Source of the DNA: an uncultured Bradyrhizobium sp.
Lineage (GTDB): Bacteria; Pseudomonadota; Alphaproteobacteria; Rhizobiales; Xanthobacteraceae
Assembly (NCBI RefSeq): GCF_936928535.1
Contig: NZ_CAKZHY010000170.1
Span: 1-64,000 of the forward strand
Direction of reading: 5' to 3'
Length of the DNA: 64,000 nt
The notes below the pieces were generated by a model. That model was not told where the DNA came from and made no database searches. It saw nothing but the letters and a program-made list of their open reading frames with translations. How positions within the stretch are numbered: the stretch's first letter is position 1; every line of letters begins with the position of its first letter. The position numbers and the translations under genes are program-made. This document shows positions 38,132 to 46,231 of this stretch, piece after piece.

Positions 38132-39025
38132 GTGAAAGCCATCCGCACCATCTACGTCATCGTGGAAGACGCCTTCTACACGTTCCTTGCCGACGACGGC
38201 TGGGCGATCTCGAGCCATATCGCGCTGTCGACGCTGATGGCGCTGTTCCCGTTCCTGATCGTGCTGACCTCGCTGGCCGGCTTCTTCGGCTCCAAGGAGC
38301 TCGCCGACCAGGCAGCCGGGCTGATGCTCGAAGTCTGGCCGAAACAAGTGGCCGACTCGCTGTCCGGTGAGATCCATGACGTGCTGACCACCACCCGCAC
38401 CGGCGTGCTGACGATCGGCGCGGTGCTATCGGTCTATTTCGCCTCGAACGGCGTCGAGGCACTCAGGGTCGCGCTCAACCGCGCCTACGCGGTGGTGGAG
38501 ATGCGGCGCTGGTACTGGCTGCGGCTGGAATCGATCGGCTATACGCTGGTTGCGGCCTTCACCGCACTCGCCATGGCGTTCCTGATCGTGCTCGGCCCGC
38601 TCTTCATCGAAGCTGCGCGGCGCCACATTCCGCTATTCGTCGAATCCAACGAAAGCATCCTCACCTGGCTGCGCTACGGCATCACCATCGGCGCGCTGGT
38701 GGTGGCGCTGTTCATCCTGCATGCCTGGCTGCCGTCGGGACGGCGCAGCTTCTTCCAGATCCTGCCCGGCATCGTCTTCACCATGGTGGCGTCGCTGATC
38801 TCGGGCATCGTGTTCGGCCAATATCTGGCGCGCTTCGCCAACAATTACGTGACGATGTATGCGGGGCTCGCCTCCGTGATCATCGCGCTGGTGTTTCTGT
38901 ATTTCATTGCCGCGATCTTCGTCTTCGGCGGCGAGCTCAACGCCGCGATCATCAAGTCGCGACTTCCTCACGGCGTGTCGCTTCAAGCAGCGCAGTCGCT
39001 AAAGCCCGAGGGGACACAGGCTTGA
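38132..39025 (+). CDS. YihY/virulence factor BrkB family membrane protein
   Basis: 297 aa from GTG 38132 (TAGGTGG upstream). Six membrane segments: LSTLMALFPFLIVLTSLAGF, GVLTIGAVLSVYFASNGVEAL and others. The family blocks GVEALRVALNRAYAV and FGGELNAAI are present. YihY/BrkB proteins (once mistaken for RNase BN) are of unknown transport or envelope function. The last 74 bases overlap, in opposite orientation, the 3' end of the hybrid kinase gene. Confidence 0.9.
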   Translation: MKAIRTIYVIVEDAFYTFLADDGWAISSHIALSTLMALFPFLIVLTSLAGFFGSKELADQAAGLMLEVWPKQVADSLSGEIHDVLTTTRTGVLTIGAVLSVYFASNGVEALRVALNRAYAVVEMRRWYWLRLESIGYTLVAAFTALAMAFLIVLGPLFIEAARRHIPLFVESNESILTWLRYGITIGALVVALFILHAWLPSGRRSFFQILPGIVFTMVASLISGIVFGQYLARFANNYVTMYAGLASVIIALVFLYFIAAIFVFGGELNAAIIKSRLPHGVSLQAAQSLKPEGTQA

Positions 39026-40247
39026 CGAGGAAGGCGTCGGCGCCGGCCTCCCGCGAGGCCGCCTCGTCCTCGCCACGACCGGACACGCCGATGATCGGGA
39101 TCCGGGCCAGCGGCGTCTGCATGGCGCGGATTCGCCTGATGGCCTCGACACCGTCGATGCCCGGCAACACCATGTCCATCAGCACCGCATCAAAGCCGCC
39201 CTGCGCGAGCCGGCTCACCGCGTCCTCGCCGCGCCCGATGAACTCGGCATGATGCCCGAGCTCGGTCAGGATCGTGTTGAGCACGACGCGGCCGAATGGA
39301 TTGTCCTCGACGCTGAGCACGCGCAGCGCCGCCAGCGCCTCCGTCCCGCCGGCTTCGGTCTTGCGCGACTTCGCCGGCCCTGCCGCATCGAGCGTAACGG
39401 TCAGGGTGAAGGTGGCGCCGCCGCCACGCCGCGGCGCGACCGTGATGTCCCCGCCCATCGCGCGCGCCAATTGCTTGACCGAGGACAGACCAAGCCCGGC
39501 GCCACCAAAGCGCGAGGCGATGGTGACATTGGCCTGGGTGAACGGACGGAACAGCCGCTTGATCTCGGCCATGGTCAGGCCAATGCCGCTGTCGGAGACC
39601 GAGAAGGCGACGCCGACCCGGCGCTTGCCCTTTTCTTTGCCCTTGTCTTTGCCCTTGCCGCCAGCCTTGCCCTTGGCGGGACGCCATAGCGCGGCCGAGA
39701 TCGCGACGCCGCCGTGCTCGGTGAACTTGACCGCATTGTCGATCAGATTCTCGAGTGCGGCGCGAAGGCGAACGGGATCGCCGACCACGAGGCCCGGGAG
39801 CTTGTCGGAGATATCGACCTCGGCCTGAAGGCCCTTGGCAGCGGCGCGACCGGCGAGCGAATCGCCGGTGCTGCGGGCGAGCGCGCGCAGATCAAACAGA
39901 TCCTGCCGTAGCGTGCCGCCGCTCTTGCCAGCGCCGTTGCCGGTCCTGGCGGCATCGACGAACAGCGTGGCGAGGTTCGCCAGATGCTCGGCACCGGCCT
40001 TGATTGTGTCGGCCCAACGCCGCTCCCGCTCGCCAAGGTCGGAGGTCGAAAGCAGATCGCTGATCGCCAGAATGCCGGTCAGGGGGGTGCGGACCTCGTG
40101 GGCGAAGGCTGCGAGCGCCGCCTGGATCACGTCAGGCGCGACATCCCCCGTGCTGCGCTTGCGCACTTTGCCGACCGCCCCGGACCGCTTCCGAGGCGGT
40201 TGCCTGGACTTTCGCGTGGTGCGCGCTGCGCGCGTTGTCGCCGCCAT
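38952..40247 (-). CDS. Hybrid histidine kinase with receiver domain
   Basis: 431 aa from ATG 40247. No membrane segment, so cytoplasmic. HisKA domain with phospho-site H50 (FAHEVRTPLTG), HATPase with N box N171 (NLIDNAVK), G1 DSGIGL and G2 GGAGLGLSS. Between the N and G1 boxes is a Lys/Gly run (about 191-208). The C-terminal receiver domain has D358 (VLMDMVLPG) and K409 (FLVKP). No sensory domain precedes HisKA; the N-terminal 35 residues are basic. The signal and final target are unknown. The gene overlaps yihY at its 3' end. Confidence 0.92.
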   Translation of the reverse strand: MAATTRAARTTRKSRQPPRKRSGAVGKVRKRSTGDVAPDVIQAALAAFAHEVRTPLTGILAISDLLSTSDLGERERRWADTIKAGAEHLANLATLFVDAARTGNGAGKSGGTLRQDLFDLRALARSTGDSLAGRAAAKGLQAEVDISDKLPGLVVGDPVRLRAALENLIDNAVKFTEHGGVAISAALWRPAKGKAGGKGKDKGKEKGKRRVGVAFSVSDSGIGLTMAEIKRLFRPFTQANVTIASRFGGAGLGLSSVKQLARAMGGDITVAPRRGGGATFTLTVTLDAAGPAKSRKTEAGGTEALAALRVLSVEDNPFGRVVLNTILTELGHHAEFIGRGEDAVSRLAQGGFDAVLMDMVLPGIDGVEAIRRIRAMQTPLARIPIIGVSGRGEDEAASREAGADAFLVKPVSPRALATALLEATRREEVAT

Positions 40248-40337
40248 AAACCTCTTCGAACCCCCGGGCTCAAAGGCGAGCATGGCACGGCGGCCACCCC
40301 GGAGTCACGGCGCTGCTGTGCTAACCCCCAGAGAAAC

Positions 40338-41210
40338 TTAGCCTAATCCCACAGCCGTGCGGACACCGGCAGGCGAGGTGCCGGCCGTACGCAACTCCCG
40401 CAGGCCGGTCGAGCGATCCGATTTCGAGAGCTTCCGGCCATCGGTGCCGCGAATCAGGCCGTGATGGCGGTAGATGGGCTCGGTCAGGCCGAGCAAAGCC
40501 TGAAGCAGGCGGTGAACCGAGGTGGCGTGAAACAGGTCCTGGCCACGCACGATCTCGGTCACGCCCTGCAGCGCGTCGTCGACCACCACGGACAAATGAT
40601 AGCTGGTCGGCGTCTCCTTGCGGGCCAGGATCACATCGCCCCACGCCTCGGGGCGCGCGAGGACCCGCCCTTGCTCGCCGTCAGGCCCCTCACCCAGCTC
40701 GTTCCAAGTCAGACCGGAGACCTGCCGGCAGGCCGCCGCCATGTCGAGGCGCAAGGCGTAAGGCGCGCCGCTGTCGATCAGCTGCGCCCGCTGCCCCGCG
40801 GACAGTGATTTGGCATTGCCGGGATAAAGCGGCGCGCCGTCGGGATCACGTGGCCATGGCCCATCCGCCTCGCGCGCGGCGACCAGCTTTGCGATCTCGG
40901 CGCGGCTTTCGAAGGATGGATAGACGAGACCCAGCGCGGAGAGCTTTTCCAGCGCGGCGCTATAGTCGGCCAGATGCGCGGACTGCCGCCGCACTGGCGC
41001 CTCCCATGCGATCCCGAGCCAGGCGAGGTCTTGGTAGATCGCAGCCTCGAACTCCGGCCGGCAACGCGTCGCGTCGATATCCTCGATGCGCAGCAACAGC
41101 CGTCCGCCGGTCTCTCGCGCGCGGTCAAAGTTCAGCAGCGCGGAATAAGCGTGGCCGAGATGCAGGTAGCCGTTCGGGCTGGGGGCAAATCGGAAAACGG
41201 GTGGCGGCAT
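40338..41210 (-). CDS. gluQRS: Glutamyl-Q tRNA(Asp) synthetase
   Basis: 290 aa from ATG 41210; an ATG six codons earlier (41228) is also open. A truncated glutamyl-tRNA synthetase that attaches glutamate to queuosine-34 of tRNA(Asp). FRFAPSPNGYLHLGHAYSAL holds the HIGH-like motif and KLSKSDRS the KMSKS-like motif; there is no anticodon-binding domain, as in GluQRS. DIDATRCRPEFEAAIYQDL and the VVRGQDL region are typical. The gene appears to stand alone. Confidence 0.94.
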   Translation of the reverse strand: MPPPVFRFAPSPNGYLHLGHAYSALLNFDRARETGGRLLLRIEDIDATRCRPEFEAAIYQDLAWLGIAWEAPVRRQSAHLADYSAALEKLSALGLVYPSFESRAEIAKLVAAREADGPWPRDPDGAPLYPGNAKSLSAGQRAQLIDSGAPYALRLDMAAACRQVSGLTWNELGEGPDGEQGRVLARPEAWGDVILARKETPTSYHLSVVVDDALQGVTEIVRGQDLFHATSVHRLLQALLGLTEPIYRHHGLIRGTDGRKLSKSDRSTGLRELRTAGTSPAGVRTAVGLG

Positions 41211-41246
41211 TGGCAAAGATCTCGTCATGGCCAGGCTCGGCGACCT

Positions 41247-41326
41247 GTCATTCCGGGGCGGTCCGCAGGGCCGAACCCGGAATCTCGAGATTCCGGGTTC
41301 GATGCTTCGCATCGCCCCGGAATGAC
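41247..41326. repeat. Interspersed palindromic repeat, family B (copy 2)
   Basis: GTCATTCCGGGGCG... and ...CGCCCCGGAATGAC arms surround the GAACCCGGAATCTCGAGATT core. It matches the element at 9030-9107 almost base for base over its right half. Here it lies between divergent gluQRS and the glycosylase gene, so it is not only a 3'-end element. Confidence 0.8.
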
Positions 41327-41379
41327 GGAGTAAGATATTCGCTACTGGGTCAAGCCCGCGCATGACAAGTTGAGCAACA

Positions 41380-42117
41380 ATGACCATCCACCTCGAAACC
41401 CAATCCGACCTCGAAGAGGCGATCCACGCCTTGGTCAAGCGCGATCCGCGCCTCAAGCCCGTGCTCGAGATCGCCGGCATGCCGGCGTTGCGGCGACGCG
41501 AGCCGGGCTTTGCAGGATTGGCGCATATCGTCTGCGGGCAACAGTTGTCGACCGCGAGCGCGGCGGCGATCTGGGGACGGCTGTCCACGGCCTTCGATCC
41601 GTTCGACCATGAGGCGGTGCGCCGCGCCCGCACCGACCGGCTGGGACGCCTCGGCCTGTCCGCGGCCAAGATCAAGACCCTGAAACATCTCGCGCGCGAG
41701 ATCATCGACGAGCGGCTGAACCTCGACGTGCTCGCCGAGGAAGATGCCGATGCCGCGCATCACACGCTGATCTCGCTGCCGGGCATCGGGCCGTGGACGG
41801 CCGACGTCTATCTCTTGTTTTGCCTCGGCCATGGCGATGCCTGGCCCGCTGGCGACCTCGCCGTGCAGGAGGGCATCAAGATCGGCCTCGGCCTGAATGC
41901 GCGGCCGACGGAAAAGCAGATGGCGCCGCTCGCCGAACCCTGGCGTCCCCTGCGTGGCGCAGCCGCACATCTGTGGTGGAGCTATTACCGCGCGGTGAAG
42001 AAGCGCGAGGGCGTCATCGCCGGCGAAGCGAACGCCGTTTCAAACAATGTTGCTGTTGCAAAGCGCGCAGCCGTCAAGAAGATGCCGGCACGGAAAAAAC
42101 CGGGACCGTCACCATGA
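41380..42117 (+). CDS. DNA-3-methyladenine glycosylase II (AlkA-like)
   Basis: 245 aa. Base-excision repair of alkylated purines. Helix-hairpin-helix LPGIGPWTADVYLLFCLG followed by the catalytic aspartate in WPAGDLAVQEG; HIVCGQQLSTASAAAIWGRL is the family's N-terminal block. No AraC or methyltransferase domain is fused. A 30-residue Lys/Ala/Pro-rich tail follows the fold. It overlaps the DUF2855 gene by 4 bases (ATGA). Confidence 0.93.
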   Translation: MTIHLETQSDLEEAIHALVKRDPRLKPVLEIAGMPALRRREPGFAGLAHIVCGQQLSTASAAAIWGRLSTAFDPFDHEAVRRARTDRLGRLGLSAAKIKTLKHLAREIIDERLNLDVLAEEDADAAHHTLISLPGIGPWTADVYLLFCLGHGDAWPAGDLAVQEGIKIGLGLNARPTEKQMAPLAEPWRPLRGAAAHLWWSYYRAVKKREGVIAGEANAVSNNVAVAKRAAVKKMPARKKPGPSP

Positions 42118-43199
42118 CATCCACCGACTTCGTCGTCGCACGCAACGATCTCGAGCAATGCAAGCTGATCGAGACCGCCCTTCCAGATGCAGCACACTTG
42201 CCCGCGGATGCGCTCCTGGTGAAGGTCGAGCGCTTCGCGTTCACCGCCAACAACATCACCTATGCGGTGATGGGCGACGAGCTGAAATATTGGCAGATCT
42301 TTCCGGCGCCGCAGGGATTTGGCAACATCCCGGTGTGGGGTTTCGGCGAGGTCATCGCCTCGCAACATCCAGGCGTCGCCGTGGGCGAACGGCTGTTTGG
42401 CTATTTCCCGATGGCGACGCATCTCGTCATCGAAGCCGCAGATGTCAGCAAGCGTGCACTTCGCGACGGCGCCGAACATCGCAAGCAGGTCTCGCCGGTC
42501 TATAATCTGTATACGCGCGTCACCGGCGATCCCGCCTTTGCCGGACATCAGGGCGATCTTCAGGCGCTGCTGCGGCCGCTGTTCATGCTGTCGTTCCTGG
42601 TCGACGATTTCCTCGCGGAGAACGACGATTTCGGCGCACGCAGCGTGCTGCTGTCGAGTGCATCGAGCAAGACCGCGTTCGGGCTCGCTCATCTCCTGCA
42701 CAGCCGCGGCCGCAAGGTGATCGGGCTGACCTCAGCGAACAATGTCGGATTCGTCCGCTCGCTGCCCTGTTACGACGACGTCGTCACCTATGACCGCGTC
42801 AATTCGCTACCGACCGACAAGCCGGTTGCGTTCGTCGACATGGCCGGCAGCAGCGCGTTGCGGGCCAAGCTGCACAACCATTTCGGCGCGCAGATGGCTT
42901 GCTCGGTGCGCGTCGGCCTGACGCATCGCGCCACCGACGCAGACGAAGGTGCCTTGCCCGGCGCAAAGCCGCGCTGGTTCTTCGCGCCAGACCACATCCG
43001 CAAGCGCGCCAAGGATTGGGGTCCCGGCGGCATCGAGCAGCGTTTTGGCGCGGCATGGTCGGGCTTCGCGCCGCTAGTGGAGCGATGCCTGAGCGTGGTC
43101 GAGAGCCGCGGCCCCGACGCCGTGCGGCAGGTCTATCTCGACACGTTGAAGGGGCGCATTCCGCCGGAGCAGGGCCACATGCTCTCGCTGCTCGGGTAA
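42114..43199 (+). CDS. DUF2855 family protein
   Basis: 361 aa. A medium-chain-reductase-like fold: N-terminal GroES-like part (VKVERFAFTANNITYAVMGDELKYWQIFP, FGNIPVWGFGEVIAS) and a central nucleotide-fold stretch (SVLLSSASSKTAFGLAHLL, then KVIGLTSANNVGFV). No catalytic zinc ligands are seen. Function of the family is unknown; a quinone-oxidoreductase-like activity is plausible. It is translationally coupled to the upstream glycosylase and 55 bases ahead of the FMO gene. Confidence 0.85.
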   Translation: MTSTDFVVARNDLEQCKLIETALPDAAHLPADALLVKVERFAFTANNITYAVMGDELKYWQIFPAPQGFGNIPVWGFGEVIASQHPGVAVGERLFGYFPMATHLVIEAADVSKRALRDGAEHRKQVSPVYNLYTRVTGDPAFAGHQGDLQALLRPLFMLSFLVDDFLAENDDFGARSVLLSSASSKTAFGLAHLLHSRGRKVIGLTSANNVGFVRSLPCYDDVVTYDRVNSLPTDKPVAFVDMAGSSALRAKLHNHFGAQMACSVRVGLTHRATDADEGALPGAKPRWFFAPDHIRKRAKDWGPGGIEQRFGAAWSGFAPLVERCLSVVESRGPDAVRQVYLDTLKGRIPPEQGHMLSLLG

Positions 43200-43254
43200 A
43201 GCGCTTTTGACATGGTCTGATCCGGTATAGCGTTCCTCTCAAGGGAGGTCATGC

Positions 43255-45024
43255 ATGCTGGATCGCACGAAGGACATCGCCGTCTGCGCGCGGGACTGGC
43301 TCGACGAGTTCGAGCGCGCGCTTGGCCAGCCTGATCGCGCCGCGCTGGACCGCCTCTTCCTCGCTGACTGCTTTTGGCGCGATGTGCTAGCGCTGAGCTG
43401 GAACCTGCAAACGCTCGCGAGCCGCGATTCAGTCGTACAGGCACTGAGTGTGCTCGCGCCCAAGGCGGCGCCGGCGACCTTCGAGATCGCGCCGAACCGT
43501 GCAGCGCCACGCTGGGTGACACGCGCAGGCACCAACAATATCGAGGCCATCTTCAGATTCGAGACCGCGCTCGGCCGCGGCAGCGGCATCGTGCGCCTTG
43601 TTCCCGATCCTGCCGATGGCGATCGCCTGAAGGCGTGGACACTGCTGACCGCGCTCGAGGAGCTCAAAGGCTTCGAGGAGCAGCTCGGCATCTCACGACC
43701 GCGCGGGCAGACCTATTCGCGCGACTTCCGTGGTCCGAACTGGCTCGATCTGCGCAACGCCTCGCGCGACTATGCCGATCGCGACCCCGTCGTGCTGGTG
43801 GTTGGCGGGGGCCAGGCTGGGCTTGCGATCGCGGCGCGGCTGAAGCAGTTGCAGGTCGACACGCTGATCGTCGATCGCGGCGCGCGGATCGGCGACGTCT
43901 GGCGGAAGCGCTACCACGCGCTGACCCTGCACAATCAGGTGCAGGTCAATCACATGCCCTACATGCCGTTTCCCCCGAACTGGCCGACCTACATCCCCAA
44001 GGACAAGCTCGCCAACTGGTTCGAGGCTTACGTCGACGCGATGGAGCTGAATTTATGGACCGGCACCGAGTTCGGGGGCGGCGACTATGACGAGACCGGG
44101 GGACGCTGGACGGTGACGCTGCGCCGCGCCGACGGCAGCGAGCGCACCATGCATCCGCGCCACGTCATCATGGCGACCGGCGTGAGCGGCATCGCCAACA
44201 TTCCCGAGATTCCGACGCTCGATCGTTTCAAGGGCACGCTGCTGCATTCCAGCCGTTACGAGGACGGCGAAACCTGGGCGGGCAAGCGCGCCATCGTCAT
44301 CGGCACCGGCAACAGCGGCCACGACATCGCGCAGGATCTTTATTCCAGCGGCGCGGAGGTGACGCTGGTGCAGCGGTCGCCGACGCTGGTCACGAATATC
44401 GAGCCGTCGGCGCAGCTGGCGTATGCGACCTACAACGAGGGCACGCTCGAGGACAACGATCTGATCGCGGCGTCAATGCCGACGCCGCTGGCGAAAAAGA
44501 CCCATGTGATGTTGACCGAGCAGTCGAAAGAGCTCGACAAGGAGCTGCTCGACGGCCTTCGCGGCGTCGGTTTCAAGCTCGATTTCGGCGAGGCCGGCAC
44601 CGGCTGGCAATTCAAATACCTCACCCGCGGCGGCGGATATTATTTCAACGTCGGCTGCTCCAACCTGATCGTCGAAGGCGCGATCAAGCTGAAGCAGTTC
44701 GACGACATCGAGAGCTTCACGACCGATGGCGCGCGGATGAAGGACGGCACGACCGTCACGGCCGATCTGATCGTCCTCTCCACCGGCTACAAGCCGCAGG
44801 AATATCTGGTGCGAAAGCTGTTCGGCGATGTCATCGCCGACCGGGTCGGCCCGATCTGGGGCTTTGGCGATGGCTTTGAGCTCCGCAACATGTATGCGCG
44901 CACGAAGCAGCCCGGCCTGTGGTTCATCGCCGGCAGTCTCGCGCAGTGCCGGATCAACTCGAAATTCCTCGCGCTCCAGATCAAGGCGATCGAGACAGGG
45001 ATGTTGGGGCGCAAGGCGGAATAA
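43255..45024 (+). CDS. Flavin-dependent monooxygenase (FMO/YUCCA type) with NTF2-like N-terminus
   Basis: 589 aa, strong ribosome site AAGGGAGGT 5 bases before the ATG at 43255. The first ~150 residues look like an NTF2/SnoaL-like domain. Then FAD site VVGGGQAGLAIAARL (about 181-195), FMO fingerprint FKGTLLHSSRY (about 325-335, fitting FxGxxxHxxxY) and NADPH site VIGTGNSGHDIAQDL (about 348-362). This set indicates class B flavin monooxygenase using NADPH and O2 on a small nucleophilic substrate. It lies 16 bases before the PAL-like lyase gene. Confidence 0.9.
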   Translation: MLDRTKDIAVCARDWLDEFERALGQPDRAALDRLFLADCFWRDVLALSWNLQTLASRDSVVQALSVLAPKAAPATFEIAPNRAAPRWVTRAGTNNIEAIFRFETALGRGSGIVRLVPDPADGDRLKAWTLLTALEELKGFEEQLGISRPRGQTYSRDFRGPNWLDLRNASRDYADRDPVVLVVGGGQAGLAIAARLKQLQVDTLIVDRGARIGDVWRKRYHALTLHNQVQVNHMPYMPFPPNWPTYIPKDKLANWFEAYVDAMELNLWTGTEFGGGDYDETGGRWTVTLRRADGSERTMHPRHVIMATGVSGIANIPEIPTLDRFKGTLLHSSRYEDGETWAGKRAIVIGTGNSGHDIAQDLYSSGAEVTLVQRSPTLVTNIEPSAQLAYATYNEGTLEDNDLIAASMPTPLAKKTHVMLTEQSKELDKELLDGLRGVGFKLDFGEAGTGWQFKYLTRGGGYYFNVGCSNLIVEGAIKLKQFDDIESFTTDGARMKDGTTVTADLIVLSTGYKPQEYLVRKLFGDVIADRVGPIWGFGDGFELRNMYARTKQPGLWFIAGSLAQCRINSKFLALQIKAIETGMLGRKAE

Positions 45025-45040
45025 CCAGAGGACAGAGCCA

Positions 45041-46018
45041 ATGTCAGCCATTCTCGGCACAGGCGAGCATCGCTACCGCGTCGTCGAAAATTTCGCGAAA
45101 CTTCCCGATGGCTGGCAGCTCAGCGACGTCGCCTCGGTCGCCGTCGACAGCAAGGACCGCGTCTATGTCTTCAACCGCGGCGAACATCCGATGGTGGTGC
45201 TTGATCGCGAGGGCAATTTCCTGCGCAGCTTTGGCGAAGGCCTGTTCTCGCGCGCGCATGGCCTGCATATCGATGCCGACGACAACCTCTACTGCACCGA
45301 CGACGGCGACCATACCGTGCGCAAATGCACCACCGACGGCAAGGTGCTGCTGACAATCGGCATCCCCAAAAAACCGGCGCCCTTCATGAGTGGCGAGCCG
45401 TTCCATCGCTGCACCCACACTGCGCTGTCGCCGAAGGGCGAAATCTACGTCTCAGACGGCTATGGCAATGCACGCGTGCACAAATACACGCCCGACGGCA
45501 AGCTGATCAAAAGCTGGGGCGAGCCGGGCACCGATCCCGGCCAGTTCAATATCGTGCACAATATTGCGACCGATGCCGATGGCTGGGTCTATGTCGCCGA
45601 CCGCGAGAACCACCGCATTCAGGTGTTCAACGGCGAGGGCAAATACGAGACGCAGTGGAACAATCTGCATCGACCCTGTGCGCTGTGCTGTTGCGGCGGA
45701 GCCAAGAGCCCGACCTTCGTGATCGGCGAGCTCGGCCCCGGCCTCGAGGTCAACCGCAATGTGCCCAATCTTGGCCCTCGGCTGTCGATCGTCGATGCCA
45801 AGGGAAAGCGCATCGCTCGGCTCGGCGGCGAGGAAGGCCCCGGCATTTCCAGCGGAAAGTTCTTGGCGCCGCATGGCCTCGCACTGGATTCCAGGGGCGA
45901 CATCTATGTCGGCGAAGTCGGCGTCACCAATTGGAAGGCCAGTTTTGGAGAGCGGGAAATGCCGGCGGAAGTGCGCGCGACGCGGTGCTTGCAGAAGCTG
46001 GAGCTGGTGCTGGAGTAA
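45041..46018 (+). CDS. NHL-repeat protein, peptidyl-hydroxyglycine amidating lyase (PAL)-like
   Basis: 325 aa, ribosome site AGAGGA before ATG 45041. Beta-propeller of NHL repeats (HGLHID, HTALSPKGEIYVSDG, HNIATDADGWVYVAD, PHGLALDSRGDIYVG). It keeps every residue known from mammalian PAL: three zinc histidines H73, H173 and H278, tyrosine Y141 in SDGY and arginine R46 in NRGEH. PAL cleaves alpha-hydroxyglycine amides to amide plus glyoxylate. A cysteine cluster (CALCCC, C213-C218) is unusual. There is no signal peptide, so it is cytoplasmic. It lies just after the monooxygenase gene. Confidence 0.85.
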   Translation: MSAILGTGEHRYRVVENFAKLPDGWQLSDVASVAVDSKDRVYVFNRGEHPMVVLDREGNFLRSFGEGLFSRAHGLHIDADDNLYCTDDGDHTVRKCTTDGKVLLTIGIPKKPAPFMSGEPFHRCTHTALSPKGEIYVSDGYGNARVHKYTPDGKLIKSWGEPGTDPGQFNIVHNIATDADGWVYVADRENHRIQVFNGEGKYETQWNNLHRPCALCCCGGAKSPTFVIGELGPGLEVNRNVPNLGPRLSIVDAKGKRIARLGGEEGPGISSGKFLAPHGLALDSRGDIYVGEVGVTNWKASFGEREMPAEVRATRCLQKLELVLE

Positions 46019-46172
46019 TCGCTGCGGCACAGCCCCGACAGAAGGGCTGTTCCGCGCCAGCCCCACGGGCCGCCGTCCCAAAATCACGGCGTTTCTGGGT
46101 GTTTGCCACCCTGCCGCCGCATTGCATGCACCTGAATAAGTCGCTCAACGGGCTTCACAATCCCGTCACGCT

Positions 46173-46195
46173 GCATGTAGTATGTCAATACATGC
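46173..46195. promoter_or_regulatory. Inverted repeat upstream of HNH gene
   Basis: GCATGTA (46173-46179) and TACATGC (46189-46195), 9 bases apart, 36 bases before the TTG start of the HNH gene. The symmetry and spacing suggest an operator, but no regulator is nearby. Confidence 0.3.
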
Positions 46196-46231
46196 TGCTT
46201 CGCAGCGTATATTGGAGGCCGGGAGCGTTAC

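Noticed and set aside
43207-43230. TTGACA followed by TATAG before the FMO gene
   Set aside because: The spacing is only about 13 bases, too short for a sigma70 promoter.
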